Source: a bacterium (GTDB taxonomy: Bacteria > Patescibacteriota > Minisyncoccia > 2-02-FULL-40-12 > IGHO2-01-FULL-4-A). From it: a DNA stretch of 64,000 nt. The stretch is from the NCBI GenBank assembly GCA_030698885.1, contig JAUYLN010000019.1:111344-175343 (forward strand), read 5' to 3'. Position numbers and translations under genes: made by a program. A model generated the notes under the pieces. The model was not told the origin of the DNA. It searched no databases and was given only the letters and a program-made list of their open reading frames with translations. Shown here one piece after another: positions 26,079 through 34,606 of this stretch; the stretch's first letter is position 1; each line of letters opens with the position of its first letter.

Positions 26079-26693
26079 ATGATTACACCAAAATTTATAC
26101 AATTTAGTCCATTCTTTGTTTATGATCCAAAGCTGACAGCGGAAAGTCGGGTTAAATTTAGTGAGGACATTGAGAGGTTGCCTCAGCCACTAAAAGACCT
26201 GCTCCTGTCGGACGGCACAGCAGAAGCTATAGAGAGCTTCGGTAAAAATAATAACATTAGTGAGGAGCAGACAGAGGAAATATCAAAAATCATTCGCGAT
26301 GTAATAATGGCTTATCTTTATATCGGTGATATGCCATCCCAGATTGCAGTTCAGGCTGGAGTGGATCAGGCTAAAGCACGGGACATTGCTAATCAAATCG
26401 TAAATCAATTATTTAAACCGGTTTTAACGGACTTAAAAAATATTCAAAAAGAAAAGTTCGGACAAAAAATGGCATCGCAAGAAAAAATACCTACTTCAGG
26501 CTCCTCTACGATGCCGCCACCTCCTTCCTCCTCGGTTCCTCCTAGGCTCCCGACTAGTCCGCCACCGCCCTCAGCCCCTCAGACGAACAGACCACCTGTG
26601 CCTGCACAGAGATCCCAGGATACCACTTCTCAACAAAATAATCCCGGCAGTGGCCCGAAACAATACAACGTAATTAACCTGAAAGACCTGTAG
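26079..26693 (+). CDS. Hypothetical protein with Pro-rich tail (T4SS-like locus)
   Basis: 204 residues, no membrane segment. Residues 1-130 look folded and helical (DIERLPQPLKDLLLSDGTAEAI; IIRDVIMAYLYIGDMP), and about 135-200 are Pro/Ser/Thr/Gln-rich and likely disordered. It starts 7 bases after the VirB6-like stop, so it is in the same operon. A cytosolic adaptor is possible, but no family is recognised. Confidence 0.6.
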   Translation: MITPKFIQFSPFFVYDPKLTAESRVKFSEDIERLPQPLKDLLLSDGTAEAIESFGKNNNISEEQTEEISKIIRDVIMAYLYIGDMPSQIAVQAGVDQAKARDIANQIVNQLFKPVLTDLKNIQKEKFGQKMASQEKIPTSGSSTMPPPPSSSVPPRLPTSPPPPSAPQTNRPPVPAQRSQDTTSQQNNPGSGPKQYNVINLKDL

Positions 26694-26703
26694 CATCACT
26701 CGG

Positions 26704-26801
26704 ACATTTGAACATACAAGCATATAAACATCAGTGGGATTAAGGGGATTAAATTTATTTAATGTTAATATGCTTGGATGCTTAAATGTTTATATGTTTA
26801 T
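26704..26801. repeat. Fold-back of ATGTTTAAATGCTT words
   Basis: AACATACAAGCATATAAACAT (near 26710-26731) is complementary to the run ending ATGTTTATATGTTTATATG. Related words are at 45073-45116 in front of ruvB. It interrupts the operon just before PrgI. Confidence 0.55.
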
Positions 26802-27125
26802 ATGCGATTCCGTGTTCCACAATTTATAGAGACCGAGGAAAAGATAGTCGGCCCCTTTACCCTAAAACAATTCATATGGGTAGGGAGTGGTGCCGTACTT
26901 TTATTTATAATTTTTCAGCTGGGGTTTGCTCCTTTTTTTTCTATTCTACTGGCCACCCCGGTTGTAGGATTCGCGGCGGCAATGGCATTCCTAAAAGTTG
27001 ATGGCATTCCTTTGCCGTCATACATGCTTCAGGCATTTAATTTTATGACAGGGCCTAAAAGATATTATTTTAAAAAGAAAGAAGAAGAGCCTTATCTTGA
27101 AGATTTATCCAAATCTTCAAGATAA
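26802..27125 (+). CDS. PrgI-family membrane protein
   Basis: 107 residues from ATG 26802; the 8 residues of the longer frame come from the upstream repeat. The N-terminal MRFRVPQFIETEEKIVGPFT and two membrane helices (about 27-46 and 48-66), followed by a basic amphipathic tail ending in a charged segment, match PrgI, the VirB3-like protein of Gram-positive T4SS. It sits directly before the VirB4 genes, the usual order. Confidence 0.8.
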   Translation: MRFRVPQFIETEEKIVGPFTLKQFIWVGSGAVLLFIIFQLGFAPFFSILLATPVVGFAAAMAFLKVDGIPLPSYMLQAFNFMTGPKRYYFKKKEEEPYLEDLSKSSR

Positions 27126-27142
27126 ATTACTAGTTAACCGCC

Positions 27143-27769
27143 ATGGCTGATAAAAAACAACAGATAAATACGACTAATGATTTCGTGGATGTGGCCGATA
27201 TAAAAGAGTCGGTCGCAATTTTAAAAGACGGTTCTTTGCGTTCCGTAATTGAGGTCGGGTCAATCAACTTTGAGCTAAAATCTCCAAATGAACAGGCTGC
27301 TACTATAAGCGCCTTCCAGGATTTTTTAAATTCAGTAGACTTCACCTTACAGGTTATAATAATCTCCAGAAAATTAGACATAAATCCATACCTTACTTAC
27401 CTTGATAGTTTGACCGGAAATATCCAACATGAATTATTAAAAATACAAGCTATTGAATACTCCCGTTTCGTAAAGGGCCTGACTGAATTGGCTAACATAC
27501 TGTCCAAAAAATTCTATATAGTCATCCCCTTTGTTGTTATATTAAAAACTGCCGGAGGAAAAGGTGTTTTAAGTATCTTCAAAAGCCTTGCCAGTCCCAG
27601 CACATATTCTAAATCTTTAACTGAAGATGAGTTCAGGGCGTATAAAATGCAGCTTGACCAAAGAATTGACCTAGTGATGTCCGGGATAGGCAGGCTAGGA
27701 ATAAACGCCAGGGTGCTTGATAAAGAAGAGCTTCTTAATTTATATAAATCGCTTTATAATCCGACGTAG
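27143..27769 (+). CDS. VirB4/TraC N-terminal-domain protein
   Basis: 208 residues, soluble. The opening SVAILKDGSLRSVIEVGSINFELKS resembles the N-terminal domain of VirB4/TraC ATPases, which here is encoded separately from the ATPase that follows 25 bases downstream. No Walker motif. A split VirB4 could still assemble from two chains. The resemblance is by pattern rather than a database search. Confidence 0.65.
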   Translation: MADKKQQINTTNDFVDVADIKESVAILKDGSLRSVIEVGSINFELKSPNEQAATISAFQDFLNSVDFTLQVIIISRKLDINPYLTYLDSLTGNIQHELLKIQAIEYSRFVKGLTELANILSKKFYIVIPFVVILKTAGGKGVLSIFKSLASPSTYSKSLTEDEFRAYKMQLDQRIDLVMSGIGRLGINARVLDKEELLNLYKSLYNPT

Positions 27770-27793
27770 AAAAACAGACTATAGACCATTTTT

Positions 27794-29539
27794 ATGCCTG
27801 ACGAACAAAAACCACAATACTTAGACGAAATGCTGGCCCCTTCCGCGTTAAATATTTCTGCCAGCGACATACAGATAGGTAGCAAATTTTTGCGAACGAT
27901 TTTTATTGTTACTTATCCCAGATACTTAAACGCTAACTGGTTCTCTCCCATCATAAATATGGATCGGGTTTTTGACATAGCAATCTTCGTCCATCCACAA
28001 GACACCGCCAGAATACTTAAAAAACTAAGAGATAAGCTTGGCAGATTACAGGCACAGGATATTGAAGAGCAAGCAGCGGGTAAAGTTAGGAATCCTGTTC
28101 TTGAAACAGCAATAAATGACATAGAAGAACTTCGGGACCAACTCCAGCAGGGAACAGACCGGTTTTTTGAACTTGGGGTATATATCACAATATATGGAAA
28201 TTCGGCCGATGAGCTAAACGAAATAGAAAATAAGATAAAGGGCATCTTGGAAGCCCAGCTTGTTTATTCTAAGCAGGCAACCTTTAGGATGAAGGAGGCT
28301 TTTTCCTCCACCCTCCCTCTTGGCAACGATAAACTGGAAGTCCACACTGCCTTAAACACTGAGCCTATCTCTTCAATCTTTCCCTTTGTTTCTTACGATC
28401 TAACAATGGACAAGGGCCTTCTTTACGGAATAAACACACATAATAATTCTTTAGTTCTGTTTGACCGGTTCTCTCTTGAAAATGCGAATATGGTAATATT
28501 CGGCAAATCCGGAGGCGGTAAAAGCTACGCCGTTAAGCTTGAGGTATTAAGAAGCCTTATGTTCGGAATCCAGGTTTTTATAATAGACCCGGAAAATGAG
28601 TATAAATTCCTCGCCGACACGGTCGGAGGAACTAACGTTAAAATATCTATCGCCTCACAAAATCACATCAACCCTTTTGATTTGCCGAAGCCTATGCCAG
28701 GAGAGACTCCTTCCGATGTTTTACGCTCCCATATTCTTAATATCACCGGCCTCCTAAGGCTGATGCTCGGACAACTTACGCCTGAAGAAGAAGCTATGCT
28801 TGATGAGGGTGTAACCCAAACCTATGCCATAAAGGACATTACATATAATTCGGACTTTTCTAATGCTGAGCCGCCCGTATTGAGCGATCTGCAGAGCGTA
28901 CTTCAGGGCATGACGGGTACGGATTCATTAGTTATAAGGCTTAAAAAATATACAGAGGGAACTTTTAGTGGTTTTCTCAATAATCCTACTAACGTTGTTC
29001 TTGATAATCAGTTGGTGGTTTTTAGCATCAGAGATATGGAAGAAGAGTTACGACCGGTAGCAATGTATTTGGTATTAAACCATATCTGGACAAGAATACG
29101 GGCAGAGCTTAGACAGAGGCTAATGGTGGTTGATGAAGCCTGGTGGTTGATGAAGTCCGCAGCCGGAGGAGATTTTCTTTTAAATGTGGCCAAAAGAGCA
29201 CGCAAATATTTCCTTGGGCTTACTACTATCTCGCAGGACATCCCTGATTTCTTAAGCTCTCCTTACGGAAAGCCTATTATCACTAACTCTTCGCTTCAGA
29301 TGCTCTTAAAACAGTCCCCCGCATCTATTGATTTGGTCCAGCAAACATTTGCGCTGACAGACTCGGAAAAATTCTATCTCCTTGAGTCACAAGTAGGTCA
29401 TGGTCTGTTCTTTGCCGGCTCAAATCATGTAGGTTTAAGAATAATAGCTTCTTATCAGGAAGACCAAGTCATTACATCCGACCCAAGACAAATCCTTGAA
29501 ATACAGGAAGCCAAGAAACAATTGGCTGAAAACAAATAA
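27794..29539 (+). CDS. virB4: VirB4-family T4SS ATPase
   Basis: 581 residues. Walker A is GKSGGGKSYAVK (about 237-248) and Walker B MVVDEAWWLM (about 444-453), with the conserved DPENEY strand between and a C-terminal QSPASIDLV/Q-rich finger region. VirB4 proteins power pilus assembly and substrate transfer at the inner membrane. The protein is shorter than full VirB4 because its N-terminal domain appears to be encoded by the preceding gene. Firm family call; whether the system conjugates DNA, secretes proteins or builds a pilus is unknown. Confidence 0.9.
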   Translation: MPDEQKPQYLDEMLAPSALNISASDIQIGSKFLRTIFIVTYPRYLNANWFSPIINMDRVFDIAIFVHPQDTARILKKLRDKLGRLQAQDIEEQAAGKVRNPVLETAINDIEELRDQLQQGTDRFFELGVYITIYGNSADELNEIENKIKGILEAQLVYSKQATFRMKEAFSSTLPLGNDKLEVHTALNTEPISSIFPFVSYDLTMDKGLLYGINTHNNSLVLFDRFSLENANMVIFGKSGGGKSYAVKLEVLRSLMFGIQVFIIDPENEYKFLADTVGGTNVKISIASQNHINPFDLPKPMPGETPSDVLRSHILNITGLLRLMLGQLTPEEEAMLDEGVTQTYAIKDITYNSDFSNAEPPVLSDLQSVLQGMTGTDSLVIRLKKYTEGTFSGFLNNPTNVVLDNQLVVFSIRDMEEELRPVAMYLVLNHIWTRIRAELRQRLMVVDEAWWLMKSAAGGDFLLNVAKRARKYFLGLTTISQDIPDFLSSPYGKPIITNSSLQMLLKQSPASIDLVQQTFALTDSEKFYLLESQVGHGLFFAGSNHVGLRIIASYQEDQVITSDPRQILEIQEAKKQLAENK

Positions 29540-29540
29540 A

Positions 29541-29608
29541 GCCATAAAGCTGTAAAGCCATAAAGCTGTAAAGCGGCTCTACGGCTTATAGCTCTATAGC
29601 TCTACGGC
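29541..29608. repeat. AAGCCATAAAGCTGTAAAGC word repeat
   Basis: Tandem AAGCCATAAAGCTGT units followed by the complementary run CTTATAGCTCTATAGCTC form a fold-back between virB4 and the next gene. Confidence 0.6.
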
Positions 29609-30286
29609 TTGTCCCAAGATAATTACTACAACCAACTTGCCCTTGTCCGGGCCGGCCAGAAAGATACGGAGGACATTAAGGCACGCGCCAACGAGATAAT
29701 CAGGCCTCCATCAAAATTTAAATACGGGGTCATGTTTTTATTTGCCGGAATAGGGGATTTAGTAGACTTAGCTGATTTTACCGGAGTCGGCATAATCATA
29801 TCTATAATCGTTGACCTTATAATTGGAGCTATACTATTTATTCTGGCTTGGATGACTCGCACCAAAATGAGAAAAATTACCGACCTGCATAAATCTGTCC
29901 AGGAGAACATATTGAATATAGAAAGGAGGATAGCCGGGCTTAGAAACGCTTACGCGACGGCATTGAGGGCGGGGCGCCGATTTAAAACACTACGAAGGCC
30001 GATAAGGGTGGCGGCAAAAAAGTTCAAACAATTCAGAGCTTTGGTCTATAGAAATCCCCTGATGAAAAATGCCATTGCTATTTTTGCAGACCTGATTCCG
30101 TTCATAGGATTGTTGCCTTCCCGTTTAATCGCGATATACTTTACATATCAGGATGAGAAAAAGACATACCTTGCAGCAAAAGAAATATTACCTGAGTATG
30201 AGGATGCCAAGAATGAGGAGCTTTCTGAACTTCAAGAATATTCAGCAATTATGGCTGAAGAAGAAGCGCAGGCTACTAATTACTGA
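29609..30286 (+). CDS. Membrane protein of the T4SS-like locus, unknown
   Basis: 225 residues, TTG start. Hydrophobic segments at about 40-55 and 62-85 (FTGVGIIISIIVDLIIGAILF), a basic helical middle (RAGRRFKTLRRPIRVAAKKF), another hydrophobic patch near 150-175 and an acidic helical C-terminus. No family recognised with confidence; there is a faint resemblance to DUF4112 membrane proteins. It is the last gene close behind virB4, from which it is separated by a word repeat. Confidence 0.6.
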   Translation: MSQDNYYNQLALVRAGQKDTEDIKARANEIIRPPSKFKYGVMFLFAGIGDLVDLADFTGVGIIISIIVDLIIGAILFILAWMTRTKMRKITDLHKSVQENILNIERRIAGLRNAYATALRAGRRFKTLRRPIRVAAKKFKQFRALVYRNPLMKNAIAIFADLIPFIGLLPSRLIAIYFTYQDEKKTYLAAKEILPEYEDAKNEELSELQEYSAIMAEEEAQATNY

Positions 30287-30292
30287 TCAAAT

Positions 30293-30488
30293 CACCAATA
30301 TACTTATATTTACCAATTACTAATGAAATCACTAATATACTAATAAAGAAAATAGATTAATATATTCGTATAAAATTAGTAATTAGCAGCCTGGGTATAT
30401 TAGTATGAACTTCGTAATTGGTAGATTAAAGATATTAGTTATTTTTATTAGTATGTTAGTATATTAGTATAAAATTCGTAATTAGTAG
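30293..30488. repeat. Large AT-rich inverted repeat array E5
   Basis: Left half TACCAATTACTAATG..CACTAATATACTAA, right half TTAGTATGTTAGTATATTAG..GTAATTAGTAG, with a second TATTAGTATGAAC..AATTGGTAGATTA unit between. The units match the arms of E4 (12978-13062) and part of 34572-34606. It separates the T4SS-like operon from the beta-propeller gene. Confidence 0.65.
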
Positions 30489-30493
30489 ATAAA

Positions 30494-31603
30494 ATGAATT
30501 TAAATTTTCAAAATAATTCAAGCAACAAAACAGAAAAATTTATGAAATTTTTAATTGCTGTTCTGATTGTTACGGCTTTTTCTTTGGGCGGATATATTTG
30601 GACAAAAAAGGGGGGCCTGCAGACAGCTTCCTTGCTTGAAAATAGCTTAATATCGCGCTTTACCGGCGATGCCGAGGAAAAACTATCACCCGATTTAAAG
30701 CTTGCGCGGATTACCAGCGAAGACTCTCGCTTTGCTGTTTTATCAGAAGATGGTAAAAATGTCATTTATTATGTTCCCTCAAGCGGGGAGATAAAATCTG
30801 TTCCTATTAACGGCTCCGGCAATTCAATTAATGTTGCCGTGGTGGATAAATTAGCCGAAAATATAACCTGGTCTAAAAACAGAAAAGAATTGATTTTGAC
30901 CAGAAACAGTCGCAGTAAATATTTTAATCTTAGCTCCGGCCTGGCCAAGGAACTACCCGTTAATGCGCTCTACCCTGCCTTTAGCCAATTCGAAAATAGG
31001 ATATCTTATGTAAGTTTTAATAACGAAGAGGGCTCCGGCCATATTAACGTGGCTGATCCAAAAATTGAGGGCTTCAAAGAGCTAGTACCTACCCGTTCTT
31101 CTTATTGGCTATCCGGTTGGGTAAAAGAATCTATCGTTTATTTACATAAACCGGACCTTCGCTACTACGAACTCTCCACTGTCTACACCCTAGATATACA
31201 AACAGGAAAATTAGCCCCCATAGTAGAGCTTGATAAACATTTGTCTTTCGAGTGGTCTCCTACAGGAAATAAAATACTATACTCCAGTGAAGACCCCGGC
31301 GACGGTAAACTAAAATTACATGTCAACGAGCTTCTGTCGGGTAATATATCAAATTTAGACTTAGAGACATCTGCCTCTAAGTGCTCTTGGGGAAATAATG
31401 AAGAGACTATCTACTGCTCTAAGCCTGGTCCGGGAGGGGACACGTTCTATATGGTGACTCTCTCAAGTAAAGATGGTCCTCAAAAAATTATTACTCCCGA
31501 CGAGAATACAGATGCCACCGAGCTTGTTTTAACTTCATCCGGAGATTACTTAATTTTTAGAAACCTCAATAACAACAGACTTTATTCTCTTTTACTGAAA
31601 TAA
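30494..31603 (+). CDS. Membrane-anchored beta-propeller (PD40/TolB-like) protein
   Basis: 369 residues. An N-terminal anchor helix (about 17-36) is followed by repeated beta-strand units typical of PD40/WD40-like propellers (FAVLSEDGKNVIYYVPSSGEIKS; FEWSPTGNKILYSSEDPGDGK; ELVLTSSGDYLIFRN). Such domains are protein-binding scaffolds outside the membrane. It follows the T4SS-like genes but is separated from them by a 200-base repeat, so operon membership is uncertain. Confidence 0.72.
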   Translation: MNLNFQNNSSNKTEKFMKFLIAVLIVTAFSLGGYIWTKKGGLQTASLLENSLISRFTGDAEEKLSPDLKLARITSEDSRFAVLSEDGKNVIYYVPSSGEIKSVPINGSGNSINVAVVDKLAENITWSKNRKELILTRNSRSKYFNLSSGLAKELPVNALYPAFSQFENRISYVSFNNEEGSGHINVADPKIEGFKELVPTRSSYWLSGWVKESIVYLHKPDLRYYELSTVYTLDIQTGKLAPIVELDKHLSFEWSPTGNKILYSSEDPGDGKLKLHVNELLSGNISNLDLETSASKCSWGNNEETIYCSKPGPGGDTFYMVTLSSKDGPQKIITPDENTDATELVLTSSGDYLIFRNLNNNRLYSLLLK

Positions 31604-31616
31604 CTGGATATAAAAA

Positions 31617-31644
31617 GAGGCTCCCGTCCTTGGACGGGAGCCTA
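31617..31644. terminator. Terminator between convergent genes
   Basis: GGCTCCCGTCC-ttg-GGACGGGAGCC (about 31619-31642) between the propeller gene and the minus-strand secreted-protein gene. Confidence 0.75.
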
Positions 31645-31654
31645 GTATGGCAGC

Positions 31655-32299
31655 TCACTTGCACACATCCTTTCTCTGGAAATTTCTCTCCAGGGCACCG
31701 TATTCGTACACCACTGTCTCACCTGACAGCCATAGCTCATTTTGGGGAATAGAGGTCATCTGAACCCCAAAAAGAACGCTCTGCCTACCAAGCGTCGCGA
31801 TGTACAACTGTTCAGGGCGGATATTGTCCAAAAGAAACTCGTCTGCTCCTTCTTTGTGTTTGTATGGCCTACTTTTGAGGGGCTGAGTCTCCCCACCCAA
31901 GTGAACCGCGTAATCACCTACCTGACAACCAATAGGTCCTGATTTTTTTGAGCCCATTGCATAGAGGATTCTACTCACAAAATACACCGGTCGTATTGTT
32001 GCATTGAGTCGAGCTTCGGGGTCGGCAGGCCAAACAACTAACGATGCTCTGCCTCTCCCAAAAAATGGAATAATCCCTTTGCCCACCTCCCAGACCTTAG
32101 CCGGGGAGATTACGAGAAGTTTTTTATCCTCTGCTCGCCGAGCCTCCACCCCTTCTGCGCCCTCCGCGAGATAGATTCCGTAGTTTTCAGGGACAAAACT
32201 GGCCGGACTTGAACCTACTTTGTTAGCGGGCACTGCTCCGAGAATACTCGCCACCAAAACTAAACCGAACATCAAAGATGTCGCCATCTTGTAAATCAT
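31655..32299 (-). CDS. Secreted protein of unknown function
   Basis: 214 residues with a signal peptide (about 1-24). The mature region is mixed beta and loop with one Cys near the middle (GPIGCQVGDY) and one at the C-terminus. I recognise no family. It has a strong AAGGAG ribosome-binding site and a near-consensus promoter with a palindromic operator-like sequence in the spacer, so it is probably regulated and well expressed when active. Confidence 0.68.
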   Translation of the reverse strand: MIYKMATSLMFGLVLVASILGAVPANKVGSSPASFVPENYGIYLAEGAEGVEARRAEDKKLLVISPAKVWEVGKGIIPFFGRGRASLVVWPADPEARLNATIRPVYFVSRILYAMGSKKSGPIGCQVGDYAVHLGGETQPLKSRPYKHKEGADEFLLDNIRPEQLYIATLGRQSVLFGVQMTSIPQNELWLSGETVVYEYGALERNFQRKDVCK

Positions 32300-32363
32300 C
32301 GTCTTTCTCCTTTATTTCCTTGTCTTATTATAAAATAGCTAAAAACACCAACTTCTGTATTCA

Positions 32364-32393
32364 ATTATATCACATAATTATGTGAAAAGTCAA
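32364..32393 (-). promoter_or_regulatory. Promoter with a palindromic operator in the spacer
   Basis: On the minus strand TTGACT (32388-32393), 18-base spacer, TATAAT (32364-32369) with an extended TG motif. The spacer is filled by the perfect 16-bp palindrome TCACATAATTATGTGA (32370-32385), a typical site for a dimeric repressor that would block polymerase. Confidence 0.78.
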
Positions 32394-32456
32394 TTAAGGC
32401 CTCCCTTTTTTGTTTTTAATGTTTTTATCATACTTTGGCCTCCGCCAGTTGGCTAA

Positions 32457-33860
32457 CTAACGCCAAAATAGTAGGTCCCTAATGTCTTTTTTAGATAAAC
32501 CTCCGAAAGCATACAATATCGGCCAATAAATAAAACTGGCCAATAATAGTAACAATAAATTAGTGTCCTTAAGTAAAAATACTATATAGGCCATGAGTAG
32601 CGCGGCGGCAAAAGCCTTGAAAAATATACTGAACTCAGGTTTTGCATTTATAGATTTTGCTATAACCACAAACATCAATACAGTAACTAATACTTCCGTC
32701 CCGACTGTGGTCCACGCTGCAGCAATATAGGTATACTTCGGTATTAATACTAAATTGCCTATCAAGTTAATTACCATTCCCGCCATATAAAGCCACATTC
32801 CCTTTTTTTGAAGATTCAAAGCAACTAAAGAGTGTCCTCCCAGATTACCGAAAAATATAATAAACATAGCAAGGCTGAGTATCTGTAACACCTCAGCCGA
32901 AGCAGAAAAACCACCTCCTCCTAAGAGAGCTATCATCTGCCCCGAGGCTACGATAGCAAAGAAAGTGACCGGCCAACCAAAAATAGCCAGCTTGTTGAAT
33001 GTATTTTGGAAAACTCTTTTAAACTCTCCTGGATTAGTAACAGCATGTTTAGATAAGACCGGCATAACAAGACCTAGGTATGCTGCCGGAAAAAATATGC
33101 CGAACTCCATAATCTTGTAAGCTGCCGAATATATGCCCACATCTCTGGACGGCTTCATGATAGAAAGAAGAAAAGTGTCTAGTTTAAAATAAATCAGAAC
33201 GAAAACTAATGATATTCCTATGGGCAGAGCAGTTTTTATAATGTCCGTCCAATATTTTTTATCAAAAATAATCCTAATCCTGGTTAACCTGTTGGCAAAT
33301 ATAAAGATACAACAAAAGTGGACGATTTCTGATATTGAGACCGCTAAAATAAAATATAAGAAACCGGCCTTAATAAAAACAAGTGTTAGAACAAGGCCCA
33401 ATTGTATAAGCCTTGCTACAAGGTCCGATATTGAGACCCAGTATATTTTAAGATTCTTCTGGAATATCCCCATTAACACCTGCCCCAAAGACGACAGGAC
33501 CATAAATACCGAGGCAATCAGGATGCCCAATCTAACTGTCTGCGAATATGGTAGAAAAAAAGTTATCAAATTAGCTAGAATAGCTGCGCCCAGAATAATT
33601 GCCAGTCGGAGGGTAAAAATATTTCCTACTATCCTTTCTTCATCAGCACCCGTTTTTGATATCTCCCTCGTCAATACCGTGTACAGTCCTAGGTCAGCCA
33701 AGGTAACAAACAAAAAAAGATAGGCCAATATCGCACTGTAATCTCCATATCCTTCCGGACCCAAATAACGGGTTGTGAAAACTACAATAACTAAACTAAT
33801 CCCGCCCAAGATGAGGCGGGAAAAAGCTGCGATACTAAAATTAGCAGAGATACTTTGCAA
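32457..33860 (-). CDS. Polysaccharide flippase, Wzx/MurJ-like
   Basis: 467 residues with about 12-14 membrane helices and the N-terminal FSRLILGGISLVIVVFTTRYLGPEGYGDYS pattern of the MVF/Wzx exporter family (RYLGPEGYG is diagnostic). It would flip lipid-linked sugar repeats for cell-surface glycans. No glycosyltransferases are adjacent, so the substrate cannot be guessed. It is separated from the jag operon by a repeat element. Confidence 0.85.
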   Translation of the reverse strand: MQSISANFSIAAFSRLILGGISLVIVVFTTRYLGPEGYGDYSAILAYLFLFVTLADLGLYTVLTREISKTGADEERIVGNIFTLRLAIILGAAILANLITFFLPYSQTVRLGILIASVFMVLSSLGQVLMGIFQKNLKIYWVSISDLVARLIQLGLVLTLVFIKAGFLYFILAVSISEIVHFCCIFIFANRLTRIRIIFDKKYWTDIIKTALPIGISLVFVLIYFKLDTFLLSIMKPSRDVGIYSAAYKIMEFGIFFPAAYLGLVMPVLSKHAVTNPGEFKRVFQNTFNKLAIFGWPVTFFAIVASGQMIALLGGGGFSASAEVLQILSLAMFIIFFGNLGGHSLVALNLQKKGMWLYMAGMVINLIGNLVLIPKYTYIAAAWTTVGTEVLVTVLMFVVIAKSINAKPEFSIFFKAFAAALLMAYIVFLLKDTNLLLLLLASFIYWPILYAFGGLSKKDIRDLLFWR

Positions 33861-33895
33861 TTGTTTATCCTCTAGATTAGCTTGTCTGCCTCATA

Positions 33896-34074
33896 ATAGA
33901 GCCTACGCGTTTGGCCAAGATTGAGGCAAAAGTGAGGACCGAACTGAGCCATAGTGAACTATGGTGAGGGAGGACCAGAGCTTTTAACGATAATATTGGG
34001 CAAACCCTTGTGGCCCGAGGGCTCAATAAGCCCTGAGGATTTTGGGCTTATGGTCTCGGGCGCGAAGGTTCTAA
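33896..34074. repeat. Intergenic element E6, GAGGACC family
   Basis: Imperfect terminal repeats ATAGAGCCTACGCG / CGCGAAGGTTCTAA. The core holds TTTGGCCAAGATTGAGGC, GAGGACCGAAC, the apical palindrome CCATAGTGAACTATGG (33949-33964), GAGGGAGGACCAGAG and AATATTGGGCAAA. A second, variable stem (GGGCTC..AAGCCC) fills the right side. It lies directly downstream of the jag stop codon. Related to E7 and E8. Confidence 0.75.
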
Positions 34075-34077
34075 AAT

Positions 34078-34572
34078 TTAGATTTCCAGGGCAGGCTTAA
34101 TAACAACCCTCCTACGAGGTTCTTCTCCTACACTTTCTGTTTCAATATTGCTGAAAGACGCCAGCTCTGTATGAACAAGCCTTCTTTCATAGGAATTCAT
34201 CGGAGCAAGAGCTTCTGACCTTCTGGACTGAGAGACTCTCTGGGCAGCCTCCTGGGCCACCTTTGCTACATAGTCTGATTTAAGTTTTCTATAATTATTT
34301 ATATCCAGTGAAAAATTTACAGACCCTTTTGCCTCCCCAAGTTCTTTGGCTATTTTTTTATAAGTAAGAACCCTTACGACATGCTCCAGGGCATTTATAT
34401 TCTGGCCATTCTTGCCTATGAGCATGCCCATTTTGTCTTCTGAATCAATAGAGACAACAAGACTGTCATTATGATTGTAGGCACTGATTTGACTTGAGTC
34501 ACCGAAGCCTAAATAAGCCAAAACTTCTTTGGCTGTTTCTGTCGCTAAATTTTTTATTTTATCACTGCTCAT
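34078..34572 (-). CDS. jag: Jag/KhpB-type KH-R3H RNA-binding protein
   Basis: 164 residues: a KH domain with MGMLIGKNGQNINALEHVV (about 43-61), then an R3H domain with INNYRKLKSDYVAKVAQEAA and SYERRLVHTELAS. The N-terminal Jag domain is short. The KhpA/KhpB pair binds many transcripts and affects cell division in Firmicutes. The gene is last in the rpmH-rnpA-yidD-yidC-jag order that is conserved next to bacterial origins. Confidence 0.92.
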   Translation of the reverse strand: MSSDKIKNLATETAKEVLAYLGFGDSSQISAYNHNDSLVVSIDSEDKMGMLIGKNGQNINALEHVVRVLTYKKIAKELGEAKGSVNFSLDINNYRKLKSDYVAKVAQEAAQRVSQSRRSEALAPMNSYERRLVHTELASFSNIETESVGEEPRRRVVIKPALEI

Positions 34573-34606
34573 TAGTATATTAGTGACTTAATTAGTAATT
34601 AGTAGA

